The position numbers were made by a program, and so were the translations under genes. The notes under the pieces were generated by a model. That model saw nothing but the letters and a program-made list of their open reading frames with translations. It did no database searches and was not told the DNA's origin. A stretch of DNA of 64,000 nucleotides. Origin: Xylogone sp. PMI_703 (taxonomy: Eukaryota; Ascomycota; Leotiomycetes). The stretch lies in NCBI GenBank assembly GCA_021399445.1, contig JAJTUQ010000003.1, forward strand, positions 3,596,001 through 3,660,000, written 5' to 3'. This document shows, piece by piece, positions 22,346-34,456 of the stretch; within the stretch, counting starts at the first letter, position 1; the number at the start of each line of letters is the position of its first letter.

Positions 22346-24533
22346 ATGGAGGCATCTCCGCTCACACAGCAAGCACGACCTTTGGTTTTCCAGCAAAAGA
22401 TTGTAGAGTTATATGAAGCCCTGTTCAAGGTATTCTATGGCACTCTATAGTCATTCATGCCAATTGCTAATTCTGTACTGCTAGGAAGATGACGAACTTG
22501 AGAAATCGGAGGGCTTCTGGAAGGAATTCTTTTTGCTGAAGCCGGACAAGGCAAGGCTGAGACAAATTCTCGATAACTTAAGCCCCGACGATCTATTACA
22601 TCTTCACGTGCGCCCCCCCCTAGAACCATTGATGCTGGCGAAGCTTCAGTCTAATGCATGAGAGAAGGTACAAACACAACAACTTTTCGCAAGAGCAGTG
22701 GTCTGCATCAAAGCAGGAAACTCGCCTGCCGATGCACATGCCTTGGATGTAAGACTAAAGCATCCTCTCTGCAAGAGCTGCGCTGACGACACAAGACTAC
22801 TACTGCATTCTTTAGTTCAGTCCTCACTAAGAAATATACGAATCCCAGTTCCGATATTATAAATGTTTTGGCTGGCTTGGATAAAGTTGATGCTATATTT
22901 ACCGATTTTGTCGCTGCGTTAGATGTTACGATAAGAACCGGGAAGAGTTGTAGGTGGACTTTCCTGTCGAATGTTCCAAGTATGTATTAATCTGTTGCTA
23001 GTGGATATCCGTCAAAAGGCTTGCGAGTCTGCTTTATCGATAGTTTCAGGTGCCTATCAGACAAGTATCTTGTCTTACTTCACGCATCGTGACCTTTTCC
23101 CGGCTTTAATGAAGGTTTGAACTCTGTGGCCCCTAAGAGAGCTTCAGCTAAATATAACAGTTTATACAAGAATCAGATACTAATGCTCGTGCGTTCGAAC
23201 CATTTGTATTATTGGGGCTTTTGGCCAACTACAACAAGTTCGAATTCCAGAATCCTTATCGATTACGGCTGGATGATTTCGTGAACGAAGCTACGATACA
23301 GAAAATAATACGTTCGGTTGGAGCCACCTGTATAACATCACGTGCGGCATATATTGCGATACAAGATGACATTCCAGAGGGCTGGACTTTAAGTAGCACT
23401 CTTGGAATGATCGGATTAGGTGGGCTTGCGCCAGGTTCCAGACCCGCTACTCCAGTTCTCGATCCAGAAGTTGCCAAAGAGAAATTTTCAAAACTGTAAG
23501 CTAATATCTTCATGAGTTCGATGTAATATTAACAATGAATAGACCTGGAAATGAAGCAGCAATCCTGCTGGCTACCTACGATTTCGTCCAAGCAAACAAA
23601 CTCTTCTGCTTCAACTTCGTCTCCTTGCCCTCTGACAAGAACACAGAATCTCCTATTGCTAGCTTTCTATCCCTCACTTCCTATATTTTGCAACACGCCT
23701 ATCTATCTACAAGAACCTCTCTGTATGCCTATGTTAATCTGTTGATCCTGAGGGTACTAGTGGAAGACCAAGTACTGTGCAAACGGATATGCAGCGAGGA
23801 GAGTAAAGTTGCTGTTCGATTCTGTCGTCAAAGACAGCCATACTTACCGCTGGTCAGAAATGATAGAGTGCTTGCCGCTAGCATTTTAGATGTGATGATC
23901 GACGGGTTAAATCATAATCTACGGCGACGCCTCGACGTAGATTTATATATACTCTATATTGGTATCATTCTTCGAGTTATATCCCATCTGTCTCGATCTC
24001 GAACCCGTTTAAATTATCATTGGTCTGAACTGTTCAGATCACTCCTGTCCCTTATCCGATTCCTTACCAGCTACACCTCTGATCTGAAACACCTAACCCA
24101 TATCGATAACTTACTTGATGACGTTGTGAATCTTCTTGCATTGTCGTTATCGGCGGGAGAATCGTTCCTACCAACGCCTGCTTCTTATGATGATCTCTTT
24201 TACAAAATCGTCGAGACCGGTGAGACTCTAGTGAAGTTTCGAGACAGCTATGGCCTAGGGAAACGCAGTAGCAATTCCATAGAGACGTTGATTAGTGTCA
24301 GCACACACTATCAGCAGCTGCTTACAGATGGGGCGGGAGGAAAGGGAGGAAAGCATTTGACCAGTGTTCAGGTTGCGGGGGTTATCAAGCAAGGGTATGA
24401 AACACTAAGTATCCAAGCCAAAGAAGGGTTGGATGGTTGGGACAAATATCGGGAAGCCGATGAGAAGTCATTTCTGAAAAAGATTGCTCGGGCTGCAGTG
24501 GCTGATGTCAAGTCGCTGATCAGCGAGGTATAA
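22346..24533 (+). CDS. armadillo-like helical domain protein, ARMH3 (C10orf76)-like
   Basis: Seven exons: 22346-22429, 22485-22607, 22668-22748, 22796-22949, 23002-23114, 23161-23495 and 23543-24533; 626 residues. Landmarks of the family are GFWKEFFLLKPDKARLR, LTKKYTNPSSD, SYFTHRDLFPALMK and SRPATPVLDPEVAKEKFSKLPGNEAAIL. In animals ARMH3 acts at the Golgi with GBF1 and PI4KB; the fungal members are uncharacterised, so a Golgi role is only inferred. Intron 2 (22608-22667) is odd: donor GTGCGC followed by a run of C residues, but it is needed to keep frame (HLH then VQTQQLF). The start ATG at 22346 gives MEASPLTQQARP. Confidence 0.85.
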
Positions 24534-25760
24534 AATTTCTCTCATATCGAAAATGTCATTTTATAGCGAGCCATTCGGAGTTTACAGAAGGGATATATTA
24601 TATTTTGGAAGTTGGTTCAAGGAACTTCGTCTCTGACAGCACGAAGGAAGTAACGACTAGGTGAGATTTTCGAACTCCTGGAGGAGTGCAACCTCTAAGT
24701 AGTCAGCTATATAAGTAGTTGGATAGCTGCTTAGGATGTTCAAAGTCTACCAAATCTAGAGAATAGACATCCTATAACTAAAGGTTATACTATTGTGTGA
24801 GGGATTAACAGCCCTGCCTTTAGTTTGTAGCAGAACAAACACATGTTTACTGCGGTTATTTTCCAGCCAATGTTTGGCCTTCATAAGCGAAGCGAAGTTG
24901 TAAGAAGTGCTCTCTGAGCACCCTTCAACCTCTTGTGAGTTCCATCACCAGCCATCCATTCTGGAGTGAATGTAAGGTACAGATACAGGAGCCAAATATC
25001 TGTGCAGAGCTATGTGATACGATACCGGAGAAGTAGCTGTCATTGCATCATATGAGATCATGATGCGCTGTTTGACCATCGATTCGTGAATCAGAGGTGT
25101 TCATGTCCGGTGATTGCCACGGGGAACCACCTGGCAGATCTGATTCGCACACCACCAAGTATCGAAAGCAGAAATCCTCCTGGATCTGCTGGTTGACAAA
25201 CTATGACTGTTGTTTCAGATTAAGCTCTGAAAATAAGCTGTAGGCGCCGGACCGGCTGCGGCTTCAGACAGGTGTGCTGGAGAGAAATTGAGTGGTGAGG
25301 AGCGCTTCATCGCTAACGCCGCTCAGCGCCTATCTGTTGGCCGCGCTTCAACGACAAAGCAGATCGAGTCGACGCCCTGGCTGCGCAAATTTTGATCATA
25401 TGAACTACACGCTCTTTTGAAACAAACTGTCTTTTTAGACGTGGTTCTTGTTTTAGTGGCTCTGGGCGGTCTGAGAAGATCTTTGTCCGGGGGCTGTGTC
25501 GGTGAACCATTCTTAAGTACATGTAGTTCCCTTTTTGTTGACCGTTTTCATTGTGTTGCATTCACTCAACTATTGTCTCAATGCGCCCATGCCTATTCAC
25601 GAATTTCCTTTGTGATAGTCTTTTTTTCCTTTTGTTTATCTAATCTATACTACGCATTAATACTTTCCTCTCGAGTTACTTGCATATTTTCATCTTCTCG
25701 TCATCTACTGGTCAAAATCGAGAAATCAGGATTTCTTCGCACATTTGATCATTCAACACA
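24534..25760. other. intergenic region between the ARMH3-like gene and PRM1
   Basis: It contains the ARMH3-like 3' UTR and the PRM1 promoter. CAGCTAT (24704-24710) and ATAGCTG (24723-24729) form a 7-bp hairpin about 170 bases after the stop codon. The last 150 bases before 25761 are T/C-rich, as expected for a fungal leader. No further gene is seen. Confidence 0.5.
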
Positions 25761-27995
25761 ATGTCTCCACTGGATGGAGTGAGAAACTTTATTGCAGCAC
25801 ATACAGAAATTTCCTCTGCGAGGAATCAACAGGACTTTCCCAATGTTCCCCCATCCCTCAATCCCAACGATCATGAATTGAAAGACTACTATGCTAGCCA
25901 AGGTCTTCCTCCGAACACTGCTCCATATTATACACCATATCTCGGCCTTAGTTCACGATTATCACAAGTATGGCTCAATCGATGGACAATCCTTCTGGCC
26001 TTGATCGTCTGTCGCCTCATCCTAGCTACCAAAGACATCGATTATGACCTTGCCAATGCGAAGGCTCAGGCTCTATCGGCTTGTACAAGTGTTGAAAATG
26101 CTGGGAGTACGATGGCTTCTATGCCACATTATCTCTCCACTGGTGTCAATGCCATGGCTGCCGATGGTGTTGAAAAGGCATTCGAGGCACTAATGGAAAT
26201 GCTGATGCTTTCTGTCACTGCAGTAGAAGAGATTGTTCTGTTTGTCATCAATATGATGACATCTACCTACGTTTGTCTGATCACTCTGGCTGTCTCTGGG
26301 AGTTTGCACGTTGCCATTGAAATGATTGAAGATGCTGCTGCTGCCATCAACAAGACTGTTGCTAGTATATCCGGTGACTTGGCCAGTGATCTAAGCACGT
26401 TCCAGGATGCATACAACGACTTCGTTGACAGCTTTAGTGGCGTTCCACTTATAGGATCATCGATACCAAAGTTAAATGTTACTAAACAAATAGATGAGCT
26501 TAACAATGTCACTGTCGATCCCAGCTCATTGGACGCAGGTCTCGAGAAACTGAATTCTTCTATCCCTACATTCTCGCAGGTTAAGAATTTCACGGATAAT
26601 GTCATCTCATTTCCTTTTGAGTTAGTCAAACAGCAGATCAATGGATCATTAGCCAATTACACTTTCGACAAGAGTATCTTTCCTGTAGCGGAGAAGCAAG
26701 CTTTGACATTCTGCTCCGATAACTCATCCGTTAGCAACTTCTTCGACAAGCTGGTACATCTTGTCCTGACTGCAAAGACAATATTCCTCATTGTACTCAT
26801 CATATTGGCTGTCCTTGCTTGCGTCCCGATGGCCTACCTGGAGATCCGCAGATGGCGTACCATGAGACAACGCGCTATCTTATTGCAGAGAAATTCGTTT
26901 GATCCAATGGATGTCATATATATTGCTTCGCGACCATACACTACCACAGCAGGAATCAAAATATCTTCTAGATTCAAAAGCCCTAAAACTCAAATCCTGG
27001 CACGTTGGTTCGTAGCCTACATTACCTCTACTCCGGCACTATTCGTTCTAGCCCTTGGTGTTGCAGGGCTTTTCAGCTGTCTATGCCAATACATCATATT
27101 GAAGGTTGTTGAGAAAGAAGTACCAGCACTCGCTGATGAAGTTGGTGATTTTGCCGACAAAGTTGTAAAGGCTCTCACAAATGCTTCCGAACAATGGGCG
27201 CTAGATGCCAACAATGTCATCAATACTACCAACACAAAGGTGAACTCAGACGTATTTGGGTGGGTCAATGTTACGACTACGGCTCTTAACGATACTCTCA
27301 ATGCATTTACCGACGAGATGTCTACTGTGCTCAATGCAACATTTGGAGGAACCATTCTTTACGATCCCATCACCGAAGTCCTGAACTGTCTGATCGGCCT
27401 CAAAATTGCGGGTATCGAGAAGGCTCTGACATGGGTGAGTGACCATGCGCATGTCACTTTCCCCGAATTCCGTTCGGACGTCTTCTCCATTGGAGCGGCA
27501 GAGAGCGTGACAAACGGCTCCTCTACAGACTCGTTCCTCAGCTCTCCCGGAGATGTAACCACCGATAGTATTACCAATGCTGTTATCAAAGTCACCGACA
27601 AGCTGGAAGATGGTATCCAGACTGAAGCTGCCATCTCAGCTAGCTTAATCGGTCTCTGGCTCCTGGTTGCTCTCATTGGACTTATTCGCGTCTGGATAAC
27701 CAACAACCGCAAGGATAAGACACGAGCCGAGGGTGGTCCCATCGGATACACGAGTCAAGACAGAGGAGCGCCACCCGCATTCTCGGAACACTACGATGCT
27801 GCGAACTTCCCACACTTCGGCAGCAGTGTTTCATCTGGAAATCCTCGTTCGAGGGATGAAGATCAAACTTGGGTCAGTGGAGGACTCGCAGCTACGAATG
27901 AGAAAGTCGGTCATGTCGGCCAGAGGGTTGAGGGAAGTATGAAACCGGGTCACGAAAGGTCATCTAGTCATGGCTTATTAGATGGGAAACGATGA
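25761..27995 (+). CDS. PRM1: plasma-membrane fusion protein Prm1
   Basis: Single exon, 744 residues. Hydrophobic segments lie near residues 74-90, 150-190, 335-360, 415-440 and 625-650, matching the multi-pass topology of Prm1. The two long loops between them carry many N-glycosylation sequons (for example NKT, NVT, NNV, NGS, NYT). The N-terminal PYYTPYLGLSSRLSQVWLNRWTI block is strongly family-like. Prm1 promotes plasma-membrane merger during mating and hyphal fusion. The cytosolic tail is Ser/Gly-rich. The start ATG has an A at -3 and follows a pyrimidine-rich leader. Confidence 0.93.
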   Translation: MSPLDGVRNFIAAHTEISSARNQQDFPNVPPSLNPNDHELKDYYASQGLPPNTAPYYTPYLGLSSRLSQVWLNRWTILLALIVCRLILATKDIDYDLANAKAQALSACTSVENAGSTMASMPHYLSTGVNAMAADGVEKAFEALMEMLMLSVTAVEEIVLFVINMMTSTYVCLITLAVSGSLHVAIEMIEDAAAAINKTVASISGDLASDLSTFQDAYNDFVDSFSGVPLIGSSIPKLNVTKQIDELNNVTVDPSSLDAGLEKLNSSIPTFSQVKNFTDNVISFPFELVKQQINGSLANYTFDKSIFPVAEKQALTFCSDNSSVSNFFDKLVHLVLTAKTIFLIVLIILAVLACVPMAYLEIRRWRTMRQRAILLQRNSFDPMDVIYIASRPYTTTAGIKISSRFKSPKTQILARWFVAYITSTPALFVLALGVAGLFSCLCQYIILKVVEKEVPALADEVGDFADKVVKALTNASEQWALDANNVINTTNTKVNSDVFGWVNVTTTALNDTLNAFTDEMSTVLNATFGGTILYDPITEVLNCLIGLKIAGIEKALTWVSDHAHVTFPEFRSDVFSIGAAESVTNGSSTDSFLSSPGDVTTDSITNAVIKVTDKLEDGIQTEAAISASLIGLWLLVALIGLIRVWITNNRKDKTRAEGGPIGYTSQDRGAPPAFSEHYDAANFPHFGSSVSSGNPRSRDEDQTWVSGGLAATNEKVGHVGQRVEGSMKPGHERSSSHGLLDGKR

Positions 27996-29038
27996 TAGAT
28001 TTTTATTTGGGAAAACCGAAATACATAGGCAAAGTGGAGAGGGCTTAATAAAAGCTCGAGCTGAAAGTCTTGTGTCCTCTCCCGAGGTGAAGGTTTCTTT
28101 ACTAATTGGTAGACTGGGCATCAAAGGTAAATGGAGTTTTCTGGGTTGGGGCTTAAAGTTTTGAGAATCAGTTATATGGCGGTCTTCTCTCGTCTTTTGC
28201 CTGCGATGCATTCTGTTATCGTCTTCTTCTGCTTTGTTTTGTACCTTACGCTCAGAAATGATAGGTTAGCTAATCTATACCCCCCAAAAATAAAATACCT
28301 TCTATGAAAGGGATCCACTGTTGTCACGATATCACCACTGAAGAAGTTGCATCATGCGAGATATGAGCACGCAGGCATGCATAATTACATTACATAGCTG
28401 GTTTCTTCATTCATAGTACCAGGGTATGGCGAGCATTATATCTGCTGAGATATGCCATCTACTAGAGAACCGCATCTAATATGCATTAATGCTCCCTGGC
28501 TTTAGACCTGGAAATATCCTCCCACCACCAGTCTATCATACACGTAAAATGCCTTCTCCTTGGCCAAGGAAAAACTCCCTCCAAGCCTAAGGCTCCAATC
28601 GAGATGCAGGCAGGCTACATGTATCATCCATCCGGTACTTCTTTTTGAAAAAAATTCTTTTCCCATCCCATGAGATCAAAGTGTCTTCTCTGACCTCAAA
28701 CTTTTCAAAGTCCCTCGCCAACAAAAAAAATGCCAGTCTTCCCATTGCATGAGAACTCAAAGAGAATCCTGAGCCAGAGCATAATTGCAGGTAAAGCCGC
28801 TACTAGTTTGCATTAATGGAGAAAAGTTTCGGCGCAACGGGCTGTAGAAAAAAGCTGAATACTATACACGGTGAGGCCCGGAAAAGCTATACTACAACAA
28901 TAATTTTGGGTTCGCAAAGTAAGTTGAGGAGGATTTCTGAGCCACGTGAAGGGTTTTCATTAAAGCTAGAAAGAAGTTGCACGCAAGGGTGCTAAAGCAA
29001 GCGCCTTTGGGTATTAAAGGAAGACCGCAGGGCCATGA
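27996..29038. other. convergent 3' region, PRM1 (+) and BDF1 (-)
   Basis: About 1 kb between facing stop codons, AT-rich. It probably holds both 3' UTRs. No open frame with recognisable content and no repeats beyond A-runs. Confidence 0.5.
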
Positions 29039-31931
29039 TTACTCTTCTTCTGAATCAGAAGAATCGTCATCGCTGCTGGAGTCGTGCTGCTGCTGTGGAT
29101 GATGTTCGACAGCTAGGTAACCAAGTTAGTAATTGAAAAGAAAAACGGTTTTAAAGCGTGGGGCAGCTCACTCGGCATGACAGGTTCTTGAGAACCAGAA
29201 CCGTGCCTCTCAAACTCTTGTACGGAGTTCTTCAAATGCTCGATTTTTCGCTCCTGCTCGCTTTTGCTCATGGGTTTATTCTTCTTCTTTGGTGGCGGCT
29301 TGGCAAGCGAGCGAGGAGCTTCTTTTTCTTGCATTTGTTTTCGAACCATAGCCTCGACTTCCGGAGCATGGCGCATGATGAGATCGTAGATCTTCCACAG
29401 CGTAGGTGTCGTGACCAGATCAATATCCAGCTCCAAAGTTCCATCATCACCGACCTTGCTTGTAATCAGCAAATCTAGGTCCATTACCTTGCATAACAGG
29501 AAACTTACATCTACACCAGGTTGATCTCCCTTGATCAAGCCCAACACAACATCCGACACATCATCAGAAAGCGAACCAAGACCGGCCGAGATAACTTCCT
29601 TCTCTAACGTACCCAGATACTTCTGACGCTGCGCGCCTGACTTCTTTGAATTCGCTGCCGCCCCTTTCTTTGCACCAGGGCCCTTCTTGGGTGGCTTTGA
29701 AGACGCAGGCTTTCCCTTCTTAGTCTTCTTGGGCGCAGCCTGGGTCTCCTCTACCACACGTTTTTGAATAACCTCTATCAGATCTTTCTGCATTTGAATC
29801 AGAGACTGATCGGGTTTCTTGGCGGTCATGAGCGTGATGAGTTTATTCTGTTCTTCAATTAATCGCAGAGCAGTAGGTGTTGCTGTTGTGACTGGATCAT
29901 GCTCTTCCTCTTCCTCGCTTTCTTCTTCATCAGTATCTGCCATGCTGGGGGGACTAGGAGCAGCCGGCGTATGATCCGAGATCCACTTATCCTTCCTGGC
30001 CCATTCTCGATCGAAGACTTCCTCAAAAGACTTGCCCATGCCACGAACGGGATTCCCAGGAGGATTGAACTTGTAGCAATTCGCGAAGATTAATTTGATG
30101 TCACTTTCGAAGTCTTTTGCTTTCGCATAGTGACCATTTTGTAGTTTTTGAGACACCGTAGAAATATCCATTGGTGTCTTGATCACCTTAAAATAATTTG
30201 GGATGCCTAACGCGACTGGATCTACAGGTTCCAAGAATGGAGTTGAAAACACATGATACTTTGCCTTTTTCATCTCGTTCAGGACCTCTTCGCAGAACCG
30301 CAGCTCTGTGGCGAATTTCTTGCTCTTAGGTCTAACCGAGTAAGTGAGATCCTTGTTCTTTGGTGGATGAATTTCTCGTTTCGGCCGACCACCTTCATTC
30401 TTGGTTGAATCACGTCGTATTAAAGGTGTGCTAGTAGATGGATCGAGTGCGAAGGTTTCAGTTTTGGGAGCAGGTGGCGCTGCTGCTGCAGGAGGTGCTC
30501 GTGGAGCACGGCGAGGAGAGGTTGGACCGGAGGCCGCAGGTTCGGCTGCTGGCGTTGCACGTTTAGGCTGCTTTTTGGCTGCCTTTGGAGCCGCCGCTGG
30601 AGGTTCGGGGGGGAGATCCGCGGTTCTGCTGAAAATCGCATCCCTTACCTCTTCAGCCGTCTTCGTGACAGCATGCTCCGGTCCATTAAATGCAAGACAG
30701 TTATTATAAAGCAGCCACACGTCGTCTCGGAAATCCTTTATTGTAGCATATTCTCCGCCCTTCACCTTCCTATCAATAGTCGACAGATCGATCGGATTTG
30801 GTGTTCTTTCGAGATAGGCCTCCGCAAAACCTGGCCATAATACTGCTACTGGCAGCCTGAAATTCTTGCCCGAGGTGGTCTTCAGCACGTTCCTGATCAC
30901 TCTCGAGATCTCTTTCGCTTGATGCGGTAATATTGGGCTGGAGTCAGTCGCTGCAGTGGAATCTCCATTCTGGGCGGACATGCCGTTGGTAGATGGCTTG
31001 GGTGCTGCTGGAGCCTCCGAATCCTCAGTCTTGGTGCGTTTGGCTAATGGCTCAATTTCGTTGTCGTCATCTTCACGCTCGCGCGCAATTTTTGAAGTTG
31101 ACGAAGGCGCCGGTGCGTCCACCATCTCAGCATCCTTTTGCTCCATATCCTGCACAGTTGTGTTATTCGCTTGGGGTAGAGACGCGTCGGCGGTTGATTC
31201 GGTTTTGATTGTTGATGTTGGAAGAGTGGGAACTGTAGAAGGAGAATTGGGGGTGAGGTCTGGATCTTGAGAGTTTGCTCTCGCGTCGCTAGAGGCGGGT
31301 TCTGGGTCTGGCAACATTTCGGCCTCTGCACTAAGGTCAAGCGGGTCGCGTTCAGCGTCTGCCTTCTCCGTGCTATCTGCAGCATCTCTCATGTCGGATT
31401 CCGGCGCCTCGATAACTGGAGGTACTGTGGATGCGCCTGGATCCTCAAAAGCAGCGTCGACAGCTGTCGAGCCCACTGCTGATAGGGGATCAGAGGCGGT
31501 GTTATTCTCCAAATTCGTCGCGCTGGCTGCATCCGACGATTGCGAAAGCCTCAGGTTTTCCACTGATGCGGTGTAGTCCCCCTTGACAGGCGCATCGTTG
31601 GGCGCACCGGAATTTACATCTAAGGTAGCATTTGCTGCAGTCGCATCGGCGTTGGCGTGACCATTCACAGCTGGCGCGGATGAGGTGTATTGCGGAGAAG
31701 ACATATCGAGGGGAGTATTCAGAGGCGCATCATCGGGTGAGACGGAGTCATGGTTTGTATCATCTCGATATGAAGTTCTGTACAAGTTCCATTGATAAAT
31801 ACACATGAACAAGGCTAATTAGGAGAGCGCAAAGGAGAAAAGCACCAAAGAGAGCAAGAGAAGAGAGAGAGAGAGAGTGAAGAGAGGAATCGAGAGGCGA
31901 CTCACCCGTGGATGTCTAAATCCAAAGCCAT
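29039..31931 (-). CDS. BDF1: double bromodomain (BET-type) chromatin factor Bdf1
   Basis: Four exons: 31931-31906, 31777-29509, 29454-29172 and 29112-29039; 883 residues. Exon 1 encodes only MALDLDIHG, and the 128-bp first intron holds a (CT)n tract on the coding strand. Bromodomain 1 is at about 297-392 (WPGFAEAY...LYNNCLAFNG) and bromodomain 2 at about 502-602 (PNYFKVIKTPMDIST...FANCYKFNPP), each with the acetyl-lysine-binding Asn. An ET-like domain follows (about 717-800), then a basic patch and an acidic Ser/Asp/Glu tail. It reads acetylated histone H4 and supports TFIID-linked transcription. Intron 3 (29455-29508, 54 bp) is in frame and stop-free and lies inside the ET region; removing it gives the conserved GVD-VGDDGTLELDIDLV join. 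Confidence 0.9.
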
Positions 31932-33063
31932 CTTGTCAGACGATGGAACGGGCTGCGTCTTCTGCTTGAGCGCAATGCCTTGAGGATGTTGCGACGTCAT
32001 CACTGCCATCAACAAACCGACCAGCGCGGCCGAGGCAGAAGAGTTGCAATTGCGCGCGGCGCAACCAGATCCAACCAAGCCTTGTTTTTTTCCCTTCCTT
32101 CCTTTCGCGCTTCGTGGATTGAGAGAAAAGGGAGAAAGGAGAAGGAGGAAGAGAGGTTTAAAAAACGGTCAATGAGATTGTTGAATAGAATTGGGCTATC
32201 AGCAAGAGGGAGCAAGGGCTACGGGAGCAGAGCGAACGCCCGGGTCGTGCACAAGAGCGGAAGGTGTGGTGTGTGTGGCGGCGACGAGGCGGGAGATAGA
32301 CGATATGTGACAACGAGGCAGGGAGGGGCGGGGTGTTTATATAGGCCGGCTACAACTTGGGGAGAAGGCAAGTCAAAAGTTAGCACTTAGCAGCCTTGCC
32401 CGACGCACGCGGTGCCACTGCGCTGCTAAACGAGCGGACCTTATTGGGTTGTTGGGAGCTCTCGTTCGCCCAGTGTAAAAGCGCGTTTGGCACGGCTGCG
32501 ATGCGCGCGCGACTTTTTTCTGCTGTAGCGGGTGGCGACAACAGTAGTGGTGACGTTGTGCGTTGAAGAGACGCGGCGGGTGGTTCTAGCTTCTAGTTGC
32601 GTGAGAGTTAGACGGGAATGGTTTCTAGTTCGATGCTCCAGATGGGTTCTTTTTTGTTATTTTTAATTTTTGCGCGGGCGTGGTTGGTCGCGTCGCTGGA
32701 AGGTGCTTCTAGCGAAAGAGACCTTGACCCGAGGGAAAAAAAAAATTGATAATTGAGGGAAAAAAAGAGGTTCAAATAGCGACACAGGACAAAAGGAGCA
32801 AGAACCCACGCGCTAAATTAATGATGCGCTCTTCCCAGAAAAATTTCCTGGTCGCCGAAATGCAGCGCGCTGACGGTGGCCGGGGTTTCTTTGATCCTGA
32901 AGATCCTGGGGATGCGCGCGGTGGTTGATAGCGGTGAGGCAGGTGACCCAAGCAAAAAGTGCAAAATAGTCAAACCTGGGACAGAGAGAGGATAAAATGG
33001 GATGAGGGACCGGGCAATGACGGACTGTCCTTATTATGAGAGGTTAGCGAGGCGAACGGCCGA

Positions 33064-33116
33064 TCATGTGCGCGCAGGTCATGTGAGAAGCCGAAGCCTT
33101 GCGAGTCATGTGACTC
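33064..33116. promoter_or_regulatory. cluster of three TCATGTG elements
   Basis: TCATGTG occurs at 33064-33070, 33080-33086 and 33106-33112. The last is the centre of an inverted repeat, GAGTCA-tg-TGACTC (33103-33116), which also contains the TGACTC half-site used by bZIP factors of the Gcn4/CPC-1 type. Confidence 0.4.
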
Positions 33117-34272
33117 TAGAACCACATCCAGCGTTCCCAGCGTCTAGAAGAGTGGTTAGGTTGTGATGTTGTGTTGGCCTGAGGCGTGGTCGCTGCCAAA
33201 AACGCGGTTTGTAGGGCAAGCGCCGGTTGTGTGCGGTGTGCTGGTGGGAAAATTTTGTTGCTGGAAAATTTGGGGGGGGAGGATGCGACACGTTGTATTT
33301 AATCGACCCGAGGAGTGCTCCAGGGGTGCTCCAGGAGCTAACTCCCCCTGCGCTTGAGGAATTGCACCCAGCGCCAGCCAATGGCGTTGCGTCATCCCCC
33401 GTAATGAGCTCCGCCTCGGGCGACCTGTGCTTCTGCTGTTGGCGTGGCGTCTTAGTTACCGCACGCCCACCCGCCAGCTCCGGTGCACTGGCCGTGCGGT
33501 AAGTTTTAAAGTCGGGTTGCGTCCCGCCAGAACGACAAGATGCCGCGCCTTGCCAATCGGTACCACTAGCGCTGTGCCAGCACTGTGATACAGGATCGAT
33601 ACGGAGGTACGGTACCACTCCCCATGACAACAGTCTTCTAAGCTCAAGACGGTAGTTGTCGGATAGCCGGTGTAGAAAAAGTTGCTCAAACGTAAACGAA
33701 TAGACAAAGTCTGTCAAGAGGGAAGGAAAACTGTTGGGCAGCAGCCCAAAAGCACTTATCCTCTCGGTTGTGGTGCAGAATGACCTTGTCCTGGCTGCTG
33801 CCAAAACCGTGTCCCAAGTACCAGTCTTTGAACGCTGGGTGCAGTTTGCGGAAGGCCTACTGTAGATGACATACCTGATGCATGAGCACGGACCAGTTAT
33901 TGATAATGGCCATAAAACAATGATTGACTGCCTAAAGCGTCCCTAGAGCGTTCAACCTCCCTGCATCCACAGGTGGAGGAATTTTGTGTGGGATGTGCGT
34001 GGTGGAAATTCTCTAGAGCAGATAAATTCGGTATTCTGCTCAGTTTCTCTGTCAAAATAATCAGCCCTCAAAAGATAGTGATGATTGATAAATACCAATA
34101 AATTGACTTAGAACCACCATACAAAGAATGAAAACAGAATGGCATTCATCAAATAGTGTAAGGGGAAAAAATTGAAGAATGACGTGCTTAATCTCCGTCG
34201 TAGATAACTGTGTACCGGAGTTTTCATAAACATACCCAGCCACATGAGGCTGTTGACAGTTGAGGCGCGCGC

Positions 34273-34280
34273 TCACGTGA
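34273..34280 (+). promoter_or_regulatory. palindromic E-box TCACGTGA upstream of the UTP5-like gene
   Basis: An exact TCACGTGA palindrome, matching bHLH (Cbf1-type) binding sites, about 180 bases before the start codon at 34457. Confidence 0.45.
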
Positions 34281-34456
34281 TCACTCATCCCGCGCCCCAG
34301 AAGAACCGTGCGCAAAAAATATTCTTCGGCGGGAAAATGTATCGCTAGGACTGTAGCTTGCTCCTAGCAAAAAGTTGCGAGAGGAAACAACGACCAGTTT
34401 TCGTTTTCCAAGCAACGAAAACCCATTATTTACCCATTGGAGTCGCTCAATCAATC

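Larger units (their letters stand above)
31932..34456. other. large divergent intergenic region, BDF1 (-) and UTP5-like (+)
   Basis: About 2.5 kb. Next to BDF1, 32090-32160 is strongly C/T-rich on the minus strand, like a leader. Open frames at 33106-33804 and nearby overlap on both strands and resemble nothing known. E-box-type sites cluster at 33064-33116, and a TCACGTGA core lies at 34273-34280, about 180 bases before the UTP5-like start. Confidence 0.5.

Noticed and set aside
31778..31812. BDF1 start at an ATG at 31812 (MFMCIYQWNLY)
   Set aside because: That segment ends in a TTGTACAG acceptor, and an upstream ATG exon (31931-31906, GTGAGT donor) joins in frame.
33106..33804. 232-codon minus-strand open frame
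   Set aside because: No recognisable domain; overlapping frames occur on the other strand; composition is that of a GC-rich promoter.
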